Origin: Acinetobacter sp. UBA3106
GTDB taxonomy: Bacteria; Pseudomonadota; Gammaproteobacteria; Pseudomonadales; Moraxellaceae
Length of the DNA stretch: 64,000 bases
NCBI GenBank assembly: GCA_002365595.1
Contig: DFAM01000017.1
Span: 1 to 64,000 of the forward strand
Reading direction: 5' to 3'
Of the stretch, positions 44,580 through 52,409 are shown in pieces. The translations under genes and the position numbers were made by a program. Below the pieces are notes generated by a model that had not been told where the DNA came from, searched no databases, and saw only the letters and a program-made list of their open reading frames with translations. Position 1 is the first letter of the stretch; every line of letters begins with the position of its first letter.

Positions 44580-45368
44580 GTGAAAATTGTCATTCTAAAT
44601 AAACCTTATGACGTCCTCTCCCAATTCCGTAAAGACGAAGCACACATGACGATGTCTGACTTCGTAGACGACTCAACCTTGCGTTTAGCGGGTCGTCTTG
44701 ATATGGACTCTGAAGGTTTAGTATTTTTAACCGATCACGGCGGTTTAAACCAGTACATCACTAACCCGGCCAATAAGAAGTTTAAAACTTATCTGGTACA
44801 GGTTGAAGGTGATGTAACTGAAGAAGCGCTTGAACAGCTTCGTAAAGGTGTTGAACTTAAAGATGGCATCACTCTTCCAGGCAAAGCCATTAAGGTTCAA
44901 CAGCCTGAATGGTTATGGGATCGTGATCCACCTGTTCGTTTCCGCGCGTCTGTGCCTACCTCTTGGGTTGAAATTTCAATCTGTGAGGGCCGTAACCGTC
45001 AAGTTCGTCGTATGACTGCTGCTGTAGGCTTTCCAACTTTACGTTTGATTCGTACTAAAATTGGTTCAATTGATCTTGTTCAGTTGGGTTTACAACCGGG
45101 TGAAACCAAAGAAATCGAACCGTTGTTATACCCGGACTTTAAAGATGTACCTGCGGAAGAGCCTTACCGTTCACGTTCTTATGTGAAAAAACCGGGCGGT
45201 ACAGGCGGCAAGCCAATGGTTCGTAAGAATAAAGATGGCTCAGTTAAAAAATCCGGGACTAAACGTATCTGGCAAATGGATGAAAGCGAGAAACCACGTC
45301 GTAAGACCAATGGTACAACGCGTCCGAATAGCAAAGCGCCGCGCGGTCGGGGGCGTGGTCGCGGTTAA
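44580..45368 (+). CDS. rluE: RluE/RsuA-type rRNA pseudouridine synthase with basic tail
   Basis: 262 residues from a GTG. The catalytic aspartate lies in AGRLDMDSEGLVFLTDHGG, and EGRNRQVRRMTAAVGFPTLR is the second family motif, as in RluE, which modifies 23S rRNA. E. coli RluE is about 217 residues; here a further roughly 60-residue Lys/Arg/Gly-rich tail (KKPGGTGGKPMVRKNKDGSV, ending RGRGRGRG) is added. A short copy of its first eight codons exists 3.36 kb upstream next to icd. Confidence 0.9.
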   Translation: MKIVILNKPYDVLSQFRKDEAHMTMSDFVDDSTLRLAGRLDMDSEGLVFLTDHGGLNQYITNPANKKFKTYLVQVEGDVTEEALEQLRKGVELKDGITLPGKAIKVQQPEWLWDRDPPVRFRASVPTSWVEISICEGRNRQVRRMTAAVGFPTLRLIRTKIGSIDLVQLGLQPGETKEIEPLLYPDFKDVPAEEPYRSRSYVKKPGGTGGKPMVRKNKDGSVKKSGTKRIWQMDESEKPRRKTNGTTRPNSKAPRGRGRGRG

Positions 45369-45383
45369 TTATATTCTTTTACA

Positions 45384-45410
45384 AAAGGGTGCTCCATGCG
45401 CCCTTTTTTT
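45384..45410 (+). terminator. intrinsic terminator of rluE
   Basis: AAAGGGTGC-TCCAT-GCGCCC followed by seven T's, 15 nt after the stop. Confidence 0.9.
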
Positions 45411-45478
45411 ATAGCTAATGCAAAAATACAGGTGTCTTATATAAGGTAGACCGATTTAAAGTTTGAATTGAAGTCAGC

Positions 45479-45880
45479 ATGATGAAAATATCCATTCTTT
45501 CCATTTCAATCGCCAGTTTTTCGACTGTGATTTTTGCTCAAAATCCTTTAAGTGTTCATGTCTTGAATCTGGATACAGGTTTACCTGCGTCAAATGTAGC
45601 GGTGGTTTTGGAAGCACAGCAAGGTGATAAATGGACCAAGCTTAATGAAGCGAAAACCAATAGTGAAGGCCGGATTACGGACTTATATCCCAAAGATACC
45701 AATCTTCAGAAAGGCATTTATAAAGTGACCTTTAAAACCGGCGACTGGTTTAAGGCAAAAAATCAGCGTTCTTTCTTTCCGGAAGTACCTGTAGTATTTG
45801 TAATTGATGGCAGCTTAGAACATTACCATATTCCGCTGTTATTAAGTCCTTATGGTTATTCAACCTATCGGGGGAATTGA
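45479..45880 (+). CDS. uraH: periplasmic 5-hydroxyisourate hydrolase (transthyretin-like)
   Basis: 133 residues. MMKISILSISIASFSTVIFA is a signal peptide. The mature part starts LSVHVLNLDTGLPASNV, contains the HIU hydrolase pattern, and ends HYHIPLLLSPYGYSTYRGN, where the family C-terminal signature is usually YRGS. It hydrolyses 5-hydroxyisourate, the product of urate oxidation. No other urate genes are near; a role limited to the periplasm is likely. Confidence 0.9.
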   Translation: MMKISILSISIASFSTVIFAQNPLSVHVLNLDTGLPASNVAVVLEAQQGDKWTKLNEAKTNSEGRITDLYPKDTNLQKGIYKVTFKTGDWFKAKNQRSFFPEVPVVFVIDGSLEHYHIPLLLSPYGYSTYRGN

Positions 45881-46015
45881 CTAAAAAACACTCTGCTTAA
45901 AGGAAACTATTTAATGATAGTTGTTCATTTTTATAGAACTTAACAAACTCAATTGGGTCAATTAAATCGCATTTCCTTCTGACAAACCTGCCAGAAAATC
46001 ATCCTGTTCACTTAA
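45881..46015. other. spacer after uraH
   Basis: Short AT-rich spacer; nothing recognised. Confidence 0.3.
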
Positions 46016-46117
46016 CTATGATGACGATGTTAATCCTCCAAAAATCCAAAATACGCCAATTACAGCTAACCAAACTACTGTAATTCCGACGCCCCAATTC
46101 AAACTTTTCTTATTCAT
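46016..46117 (-). CDS. small membrane protein, 33 aa
   Basis: 34 codons: MNKKSLNWGVGITVVWLAVI, then GVFWIFGGLTSSS. A lysine-rich start followed by one hydrophobic helix with three tryptophans. The start lacks a strong Shine-Dalgarno. No family recognised. Lies alone between uraH and the M61 peptidase. Confidence 0.45.
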   Translation of the reverse strand: MNKKSLNWGVGITVVWLAVIGVFWIFGGLTSSS

Positions 46118-46343
46118 TATCTATTAAAAATTCTCACAAAATTTTGATACACGTAAACGTCATCTGCTGCTGTTCGAGGCAGGACGACTTTGATCATTAA
46201 AGTTTCTGCGACCCCTTAAATTAGTAATTTACTTTGCCGAGTTCAGCAGATGACAATGGTTTTGGTTACTTTTGACGAAACAAAACTAACTCGAACCGAA
46301 GGTTTAGCTTCAATTTCGAAAAATTTGCCAAGAACTAAACATA
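46118..46343. other. spacer, nothing recognised
   Basis: About 225 nt without a supported gene. Confidence 0.3.
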
Positions 46344-46370
46344 AAAAACCGATGCCTAAGCACCGGTTTT
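46344..46370 (-). terminator. terminator of the M61 peptidase gene
   Basis: AAAACCGATGC-4 nt-GCACCGGTTTT with one mismatch; on the minus strand it is followed by T's, 26 nt after the stop. Confidence 0.7.
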
Positions 46371-46395
46371 ACATGGTTTTTATACAGCTTGCAAA

Positions 46396-48108
46396 TTAAG
46401 CGTTTAACCACTTCTCTGCTTTGGCCTGATCTTCAACTTTCAGCTCGACTTCACTCAATTCAGAACCACCGGCCTGAACTTCAAAAGTCATCAATTCATC
46501 ACGGCGGAAAGCATGAACGGTATAACTACCTTCCTGCTTCGCATATTTTTCTAGCAGTTTACTGGTCGCTTTCAAGCCATCAATTGCAACAATCACATCA
46601 TTGGCAGACAAGCCAGCCTGAACAGCTGCTCCATCTCGACGCGCTTGTTGAATCACCACGCCTTCAGGTTTATCGGCAAGCTTTAAACCAAATGGCAAAG
46701 ACTTGTCATTTTTAACGTTAAAACTTAAACCGAACTCAGGAAGCAACTGATCTAGCGGCAATTCATCTGTGGTATTGATCAAATGATTGATCTGTTCAAG
46801 CCAGTTATCACCCGTCAATTCATTACACAATTCAAAGATGGTGCGCTCATGCACTTGAACACCATTTTGCGCATTTTTATACAATTTACGCATTAAGGCA
46901 TCCAGGCTTGAACCGCGTAAACGCAAGCCTAAATCTAAGCAAAGCGCCACTAAACAACCTTTGTTGTAGTAGCTGGTACCGGCATTATTCGAGTTTTCAT
47001 CCTGGCGGTAGAATTTCACCCAGGCATCAAAACTTGAATCCGCAACACTTTGAATCGCACGTCCCGGATTTTGTAAATAGCGGTCAATCTGTGTCTTTAA
47101 TAATTTCAGATAGGATTCTTGAGAAATTATACCGCTACGCAGCAAAATCAGGTCGTCATAATAAGAAGTGAAACCTTCAAAAATCCATAATAATGAAGTG
47201 TAGCCTTCTTTGTTTAAATCATAATTGACGAAATTTTCAGGACGAATAAATTTGACCAGCCAGGAATGGAAATATTCATGACTACATAAACCCAGAAAAC
47301 GCTGATAATCCGCAGAGGGTTCAGCAGGTTCATCAGCTTTAGGCAAGTCATCACGCGGGGTAATCAGACTGGTACTGTTCGGATGCTCCAAACCGCCATA
47401 ACTATTACCGGTCGCCATGGTCATAAAGGTATAGTCGCTAAATGGTGCCGAACCGAACATTGAAATTTCGGTACTACAGATTTTTTCAATATCTTGCTGC
47501 ATACGCACGGCGTTCATGGCATGTTTGCCAGACACCACAAATTCATGCGCAATTCCATTGGCTTCAAAGCTAAAGCGCGTTTGCTCTGCCAGCTCAAATG
47601 GTGAATCAATCAACTGGGCATAGTTTTCAGCTTTTAAGGTATAACGCCCTTTAACCAGACTTTTAGAAGCTAAGCCGGTAGCCAATTGAAAATGCTTCAG
47701 CTCATCCGGAAGGAACACTTCAACCTCAACCGCTTTATCTTCCTGCCCTTCTAGTCCCAAGCACGCACAGGCCGGATTCACATAAAGTCGGGTTTGATCG
47801 ACATAGGCGCCACGTACAGATAAATCATAAGCATAGACATCATATTCCACCGTAATCAGCTCATGATCGGTATTAAATAGGCGCCATTTATTCTTTTCAA
47901 ATTTCTGGATTTTTAAAATGCGTCCATCTTCATCATAAGCACGAACTGACTCAATATGCTTTGAAAATTCACGAATCAGATAGCTACCTGGAATCCAGGT
48001 CGGTAAAGAAAGGACTTGTGTCGGGTCTGCTAAAAAGCGAACTGTCACGTGAATTAAATGCTGACGATAATCGTCAAATTCGATTTGATAATGCAACATA
48101 ATGGGCAA
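46396..48108 (-). CDS. M61 family peptidase with PDZ domain
   Basis: 570 residues. The zinc site is HEYFHSWLVKFIRPENF (about residue 280; HExxH with a downstream Glu in LLWIFEGFTSYYDDLILLR), and the C-terminal part is a PDZ domain (VVIQQARRDGAAVQAGLSAN). N-terminal beta-rich region. Glycyl aminopeptidase-type member; no signal peptide, so probably cytosolic. Substrates unknown. Confidence 0.9.
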   Translation of the reverse strand: MPIMLHYQIEFDDYRQHLIHVTVRFLADPTQVLSLPTWIPGSYLIREFSKHIESVRAYDEDGRILKIQKFEKNKWRLFNTDHELITVEYDVYAYDLSVRGAYVDQTRLYVNPACACLGLEGQEDKAVEVEVFLPDELKHFQLATGLASKSLVKGRYTLKAENYAQLIDSPFELAEQTRFSFEANGIAHEFVVSGKHAMNAVRMQQDIEKICSTEISMFGSAPFSDYTFMTMATGNSYGGLEHPNSTSLITPRDDLPKADEPAEPSADYQRFLGLCSHEYFHSWLVKFIRPENFVNYDLNKEGYTSLLWIFEGFTSYYDDLILLRSGIISQESYLKLLKTQIDRYLQNPGRAIQSVADSSFDAWVKFYRQDENSNNAGTSYYNKGCLVALCLDLGLRLRGSSLDALMRKLYKNAQNGVQVHERTIFELCNELTGDNWLEQINHLINTTDELPLDQLLPEFGLSFNVKNDKSLPFGLKLADKPEGVVIQQARRDGAAVQAGLSANDVIVAIDGLKATSKLLEKYAKQEGSYTVHAFRRDELMTFEVQAGGSELSEVELKVEDQAKAEKWLNA

Positions 48109-48280
48109 TATAAAATTTAAAAAAGTTAACTTAACGATTAGCTTAGCATTTTTTTACCAAGCAATGCTGAACTGTCTTAATTGTCTACAATTCCGACTAG
48201 CCATTCACTAAAAAAAGGCATAGCATGCCTCATATTTTTTGTATTTTTACTGTCAATGGATTGGCAAATAAGGAATATCA

Positions 48281-49591
48281 TTGAAAGCTGTCATCTACCT
48301 CCTCGCATCACTCAGTTTATTGTGCTCCACGATAGGCAATGCTGCATTACTGAACCTTGTACCTGAAAGTGTTGAAGCTCCTGCATGGACCATTCTAGAT
48401 ACCCAGTCTGGACAAGTCATTGCTGAACACAATAGTCATGAGCAACGCGCACCGGCATCCATGACCAAAATGATGGTTGCCTACATTGCACTCAAAGAAA
48501 TTGCAGCAGATCATTTGAAAAAGGATGAAATCATCACAGCTACACCGGTAGTAAAAATGGTGCAGTGGGATGAGTCACAAATGTATCTGAAAGAAGGTGA
48601 ACAGATTACTGTAGATCAGCTTCTAGCGGGTTTAATCGTGATGTCAGCCAATGATGCTGCGGTGACGTTGGCTGAGCGCATTTCAGGTACTGTGCCGGCT
48701 TTTATTGAACGCATGAATTTAGAGGCAAAAGCTTTAGGGATGAATGATACCCATTTTGCCAATGCACCAGGCGTGACCATGCCAGATCATTACTCATCTG
48801 CTCATGACATGGCGTTACTGGGTCAGGCTCTGACAGCTGAAACGCCTGAATACCTGCATTATTCAGTGATGCCAAGTTTCAGTTATAACCAGCGTTTTCA
48901 TCGTGCAACCAACTTGGCGCTTAAATTTGACCCAAGTGTAGATGGTTTAAAAACCGGCTTTACCAAAGCTGCGGGATATAACCTGGCATTGACTGCACAC
49001 CGCCCTACCGCTAATCCTGAACTGCCTGAACGTCGCCTGATTGTGGTGGTGATGGGAACCCAAAATGCTTTAAAACGTGCTGAAATTGCCCATACCCTGC
49101 TAAATATGGCGTATACCTATACTCGTAATGAAGTAGCCATTAAAGACAAACAGCTGATTGCTGAATTACCGGTCATTAAATCCACGTTAAAAATGTTTAA
49201 ACTGGAAACCAGTAAACCGCAAATTGTGACCACATCTTTATACGATCAACCTTATGCCATTGACCTAAAAACCTATGATACGGTCAATCAGCGAATTATG
49301 TTGAATACGGGCAATGGAACAATTCAAACCATAGAACCTTTACAAGAAACCAAAACTCACTTAAATGTCGAAATTAAAGAAAAGCTCCTGACTGCTCCTG
49401 TCGCTCAGGTTATGCAACTGGCAACCGTGCATGTTTATCAAAATAATCAGCTGATTCGCACCATTGCCATTGAAGATGATGTGCAAATTGAAGAAGCCAA
49501 TTTCTTCCAGAAAATTGCGATATGGTTTAAACAGCTTTTCAGTTTTTTCTCAAGTGAAGAGATTGAAGTCAAAACTTATCCTCTAGGCTAA
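48281..49591 (+). CDS. dacC: D-alanyl-D-alanine carboxypeptidase (PBP5/6 type)
   Basis: 436 residues from a TTG start with AAGGA about 7 nt upstream. A signal peptide (VIYLLASLSLLCSTIGNAA) precedes the transpeptidase domain with SxxK in PASMTKMMVAYIAL, SxN in VMSANDAAVTLAERIS and KTG in LKTGFTKAAGYNLAL. The C-terminal part has the PBP5/6 beta domain and an amphipathic anchor helix (IAIWFKQLFSFF). It trims the terminal D-Ala of peptidoglycan pentapeptides. Confidence 0.93.
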   Translation: MKAVIYLLASLSLLCSTIGNAALLNLVPESVEAPAWTILDTQSGQVIAEHNSHEQRAPASMTKMMVAYIALKEIAADHLKKDEIITATPVVKMVQWDESQMYLKEGEQITVDQLLAGLIVMSANDAAVTLAERISGTVPAFIERMNLEAKALGMNDTHFANAPGVTMPDHYSSAHDMALLGQALTAETPEYLHYSVMPSFSYNQRFHRATNLALKFDPSVDGLKTGFTKAAGYNLALTAHRPTANPELPERRLIVVVMGTQNALKRAEIAHTLLNMAYTYTRNEVAIKDKQLIAELPVIKSTLKMFKLETSKPQIVTTSLYDQPYAIDLKTYDTVNQRIMLNTGNGTIQTIEPLQETKTHLNVEIKEKLLTAPVAQVMQLATVHVYQNNQLIRTIAIEDDVQIEEANFFQKIAIWFKQLFSFFSSEEIEVKTYPLG

Positions 49592-49652
49592 TTACGTGAA
49601 ATTTCTTTACGTTATGTAAGCTGTACAACAATCTGAACAAAAGCAATGAATT

Positions 49653-49683
49653 GAAGATGGCATATTAAGGCCATCTTTTTTTT
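49653..49683 (+). terminator. intrinsic terminator after dacC
   Basis: AGATGGC-9 nt-GCCATCT followed by nine T's. Confidence 0.85.
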
Positions 49684-49713
49684 TCGTCTTGAAAATAATA
49701 AATAGGTCCCAAA

Positions 49714-51015
49714 ATGAGTAATCTACATAAAATTGTTATTGTGGGTGGCGGTGCTGGTGGTTTAGAACTTGCGACCCAGTTGGGTAATAGTTTAGGTAAA
49801 AATCATAAAGCAAAAATCACGCTTGTGGATCAGAAACTGACCCATATCTGGAAACCGCTTTTACATGAAATTGCTGCCGGCAGCCTCAATCCACATGCCG
49901 AAGAAACCAATTATTTTGCGCATGCCGCCAAACATCATTATGAGTTTGTTTTAGGCAGTTTGACGCAGGTCGACCCAGCTGCCAAACACATTATTCTTGA
50001 AACAGCGCAGTTATCCAAACCCGCTCAGACTGAACCAGATTCAGGGCAAAAGAAGATTCAGCTGGATTATGACACCCTGATTATTGCCGTGGGTTCAACC
50101 TCGAACGACTTTAATACTGAAGGCGTCAAACAGCACTGCCATTTTTTGGACAGTCGTAAACAGGCCGATATCTTTCATCAAGATTTACTGCACTTATATC
50201 TTGAAGCGCAAAATCAAGAGACAACACGCGCCTTAAATATTGCCATTATTGGTGCAGGTGCAACCGGTATAGAACTTGCTGCCGAACTGTATCAGGCCAA
50301 ACAAACCTTCTTTAAATACGGGCTAAATAAAATTGACCCAAAAAATGTCAATATTACCGTGATTGAAGCTGCTGACCGGATATTGCCTGCACTTTCTGAA
50401 ACGGTAGCCAAGCATACCAGTCATCAACTTGAGCAATTTGGAATTCAGGTGTTGACCAAACATCGGGTGGCTAAAGTCGATCAGGACAAAGTCTATTTTG
50501 CCGATGGCAGCGCTATCGATGCAGAGCTGAAAGTCTGGGCCGCAGGAATTAAAGCTCCAGCTGTGCTAGAAAAGTTGACGGACTTTCAGAAGGACAATAT
50601 TCACCGCCTTAGAGTGTATGCAACGCTGCAAACTTTATCTGATCCGAATGTCTTTGCATTTGGTGATTGTGCCCATTGCCAGCCTGCTGCAGATGAGCCG
50701 GTACTGGGTCCACGTGCTCAAGTCGCCAGCCAGCAAGCCAGTTTCCTGCTTGAAGCAATGAAAGCTCGCATTCAAGGCAAGCCACAACCGATGTTCAAAT
50801 TTTCCGACAAGGGTTCACTGGTGTCATTAAGCCACAATAAAGCAGTGGGAGAATTACTCGGCCAAGTGAATGTCCAAGGTTTACTGGCAAAAACCATGTA
50901 TATCTCGTTATATCGCCTGCATCAGGCAGCGATTCATGGTTATACCCATGCAGGACTTTTGACAGCTAAAGATTTTGTCACAAGAAAAACGGGACCAAAG
51001 ATAAAATTGCATTGA
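49714..51015 (+). CDS. ndh: type II NADH dehydrogenase (NAD(P)/FAD-dependent oxidoreductase)
   Basis: 433 residues. Two dinucleotide-binding motifs: VIVGGGAGGLELATQLG at the N-terminus (FAD) and IAIIGAGATGIELAAELYQ (about residue 178; NADH). VFAFGDCAHCQPAADEPVLG and the C-terminal YRLHQAAIHGY complete the NDH-2 pattern. A membrane-associated, non-proton-pumping respiratory enzyme. Confidence 0.92.
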   Translation: MSNLHKIVIVGGGAGGLELATQLGNSLGKNHKAKITLVDQKLTHIWKPLLHEIAAGSLNPHAEETNYFAHAAKHHYEFVLGSLTQVDPAAKHIILETAQLSKPAQTEPDSGQKKIQLDYDTLIIAVGSTSNDFNTEGVKQHCHFLDSRKQADIFHQDLLHLYLEAQNQETTRALNIAIIGAGATGIELAAELYQAKQTFFKYGLNKIDPKNVNITVIEAADRILPALSETVAKHTSHQLEQFGIQVLTKHRVAKVDQDKVYFADGSAIDAELKVWAAGIKAPAVLEKLTDFQKDNIHRLRVYATLQTLSDPNVFAFGDCAHCQPAADEPVLGPRAQVASQQASFLLEAMKARIQGKPQPMFKFSDKGSLVSLSHNKAVGELLGQVNVQGLLAKTMYISLYRLHQAAIHGYTHAGLLTAKDFVTRKTGPKIKLH

Positions 51016-51151
51016 AATTTCCAAAATCGTCCCCAATATTAACAAAACGCCATAAATGAGTGGGAAAAATGCAGATTTTTGCTAAATCTAGTCTACAAAA
51101 CCCGCTTTTCACTTTATGATGTATCCTTAAAAAATTGAATGGATCAATAAC

Positions 51152-51634
51152 ATGACTGCTATTGCAAATGACCTCGTGGTTTCTTTCCACTACACGTTGA
51201 CTAACGCAGAGGGCGAAACTCTCGACCAATCACAAGGTGAGCCACTTGCATATTTGCACGGTGCGGGTAACATCATCCCTGGTTTAGAAAACGCTTTGGT
51301 AGGCAAAACTGTTGGTGAAAAATTCACTGTAAACGTTCCTGCTGCTGAAGGTTATGGTGAATACAACCCTAACCTCGTACAAGAAGTTCCAGCTCAAATG
51401 TTCCAAGGTGTGGACAACATCCAACCTGGTATGCAATTCCAGGCTCAAACTGATGATGGCGTTCAAATCGTGACTGTTAAAGCGGTTGAAGGCGACAACG
51501 TTGTTGTCGATGCTAACTTCCCACTTGCTGGTCAAGATTTAACTTTCGAAGTTGAAATCGTTGAAATTCGTGAAGCTTCTGCTGAAGAATTAGAACACGG
51601 TCACGTACACGGCGCTGGTGGTCATCACCACTAA
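51152..51634 (+). CDS. slyD: SlyD-like FKBP-type peptidyl-prolyl isomerase
   Basis: 160 residues. SFHYTLTNAEGETLDQSQG and YLHGAGNIIPGLENALVGKT give the FKBP fold with an IF chaperone domain inserted (about residues 70-130). The C-terminal tail is histidine-rich (HGHVHGAGGHHH), which can bind nickel. It is shorter than E. coli SlyD (196). A cytosolic foldase. Confidence 0.93.
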   Translation: MTAIANDLVVSFHYTLTNAEGETLDQSQGEPLAYLHGAGNIIPGLENALVGKTVGEKFTVNVPAAEGYGEYNPNLVQEVPAQMFQGVDNIQPGMQFQAQTDDGVQIVTVKAVEGDNVVVDANFPLAGQDLTFEVEIVEIREASAEELEHGHVHGAGGHHH

Positions 51635-51649
51635 GATCGGTACGATCGT

Positions 51650-51678
51650 AAAAGGCAAAGTTTTTACTTTGCCTTTTT
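51650..51678 (+). terminator. intrinsic terminator of slyD
   Basis: AAAGGCAAAG-7 nt-TTTGCCTTTTTT, 16 nt after the stop. Confidence 0.88.
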
Positions 51679-51840
51679 TATTGTCCTCAATTTTTTAAAC
51701 TCATTTAATCGCCCTAAAATTTGCTTATATTGAGCAAGCTCATATGGTACATCATCATGCACCTGACCTGTGTCGTTTCAGCATTTATGACGGGCTATCT
51801 GGAGAAAATGAGTGAATAATAATTGCTGTGATGAACTATT

Positions 51841-51868
51841 AAAAATGCCCCTGATTTTGGGGCTTTTT
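51841..51868. terminator. bidirectional terminator near rnk
   Basis: AAAAATGCCCC-TGATTTT-GGGGCTTTTT; on the minus strand it lies 11 nt beyond the rnk stop. Confidence 0.85.
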
Positions 51869-51879
51869 ATTTTAATCGA

Positions 51880-52284
51880 TTATAAATAATGGCCTTCTCT
51901 TTCTGGCTGATACATCACCTTTTCAATTTTGACCTTCATTAAATGACCATCTGGCTGCGGCCATTCAATTTCCTGACCTTCAGCCAATCCTAAAATGGCT
52001 GCACCGACTGGAGCAAGTACATTGACCTGCCCTTTCTCACCCATAAATTCATGCGGATAAACCAGGGTAATAATGGTCGGTTCATTCGAAGGCGCAATAG
52101 TAATCTGTACCCGTGCATTCATAGTCACGACATTAGAGGGTATATCTTGGGGTGCAACGACTTCGGCACGTGCCAGTTCATCTTCCAGATGTTGCATGGT
52201 TGGAGTCAGTTTCGACTGATGCTCAAGCATCGTTTCTAAACGCTCAAGATCTTGTTGTGAAATAATAATTACCGGTCTTTGCAT
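51880..52284 (-). CDS. rnk: nucleoside diphosphate kinase regulator
   Basis: 134 residues starting MQRPVIIISQQDLERL; GAGG is about 9 nt upstream of the ATG at 52284, which is preferred to the ATG at 52293. The C-terminal domain (VTMNARVQITI, VYPHEFMGEKGQVNVLAPVG, ILGLAEGQEIEWPQPDG) is the GreA/GreB C-terminal fold of Rnk. It binds RNA polymerase and modulates transcription/NTP metabolism. Confidence 0.93.
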   Translation of the reverse strand: MQRPVIIISQQDLERLETMLEHQSKLTPTMQHLEDELARAEVVAPQDIPSNVVTMNARVQITIAPSNEPTIITLVYPHEFMGEKGQVNVLAPVGAAILGLAEGQEIEWPQPDGHLMKVKIEKVMYQPEREGHYL

Positions 52285-52409
52285 ATTCAACATCCTCTTT
52301 TTTACACTTTTTTTTCAGTCAGCAATAATAAGGCTGTCTATACGGTTGATTTAAAATTAATTTCAAGTATACATATGTATATAAATAATTACTTTACAAG
52401 AATAATACG

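Larger units (their letters stand above)
41224..44603. mobile_element. putative integrated island or prophage remnant between icd and rluE
   Basis: 3.36 kb bounded by the duplicated first 24 nt of the rluE-like coding sequence. Content is strongly AT-rich and unlike the flanks: only small ORFs, two homologous small-RNA-like units and a decayed phage-type ORF. No integrase, transposase or terminal inverted repeat is present, so if it came from a phage or integrative element most of it has been lost. Confidence 0.5.

Noticed and set aside
48181..48366. 61-codon plus-strand frame before dacC
   Set aside because: It covers the dacC signal-peptide region in another frame; the TTG start of dacC has its own AAGGA.
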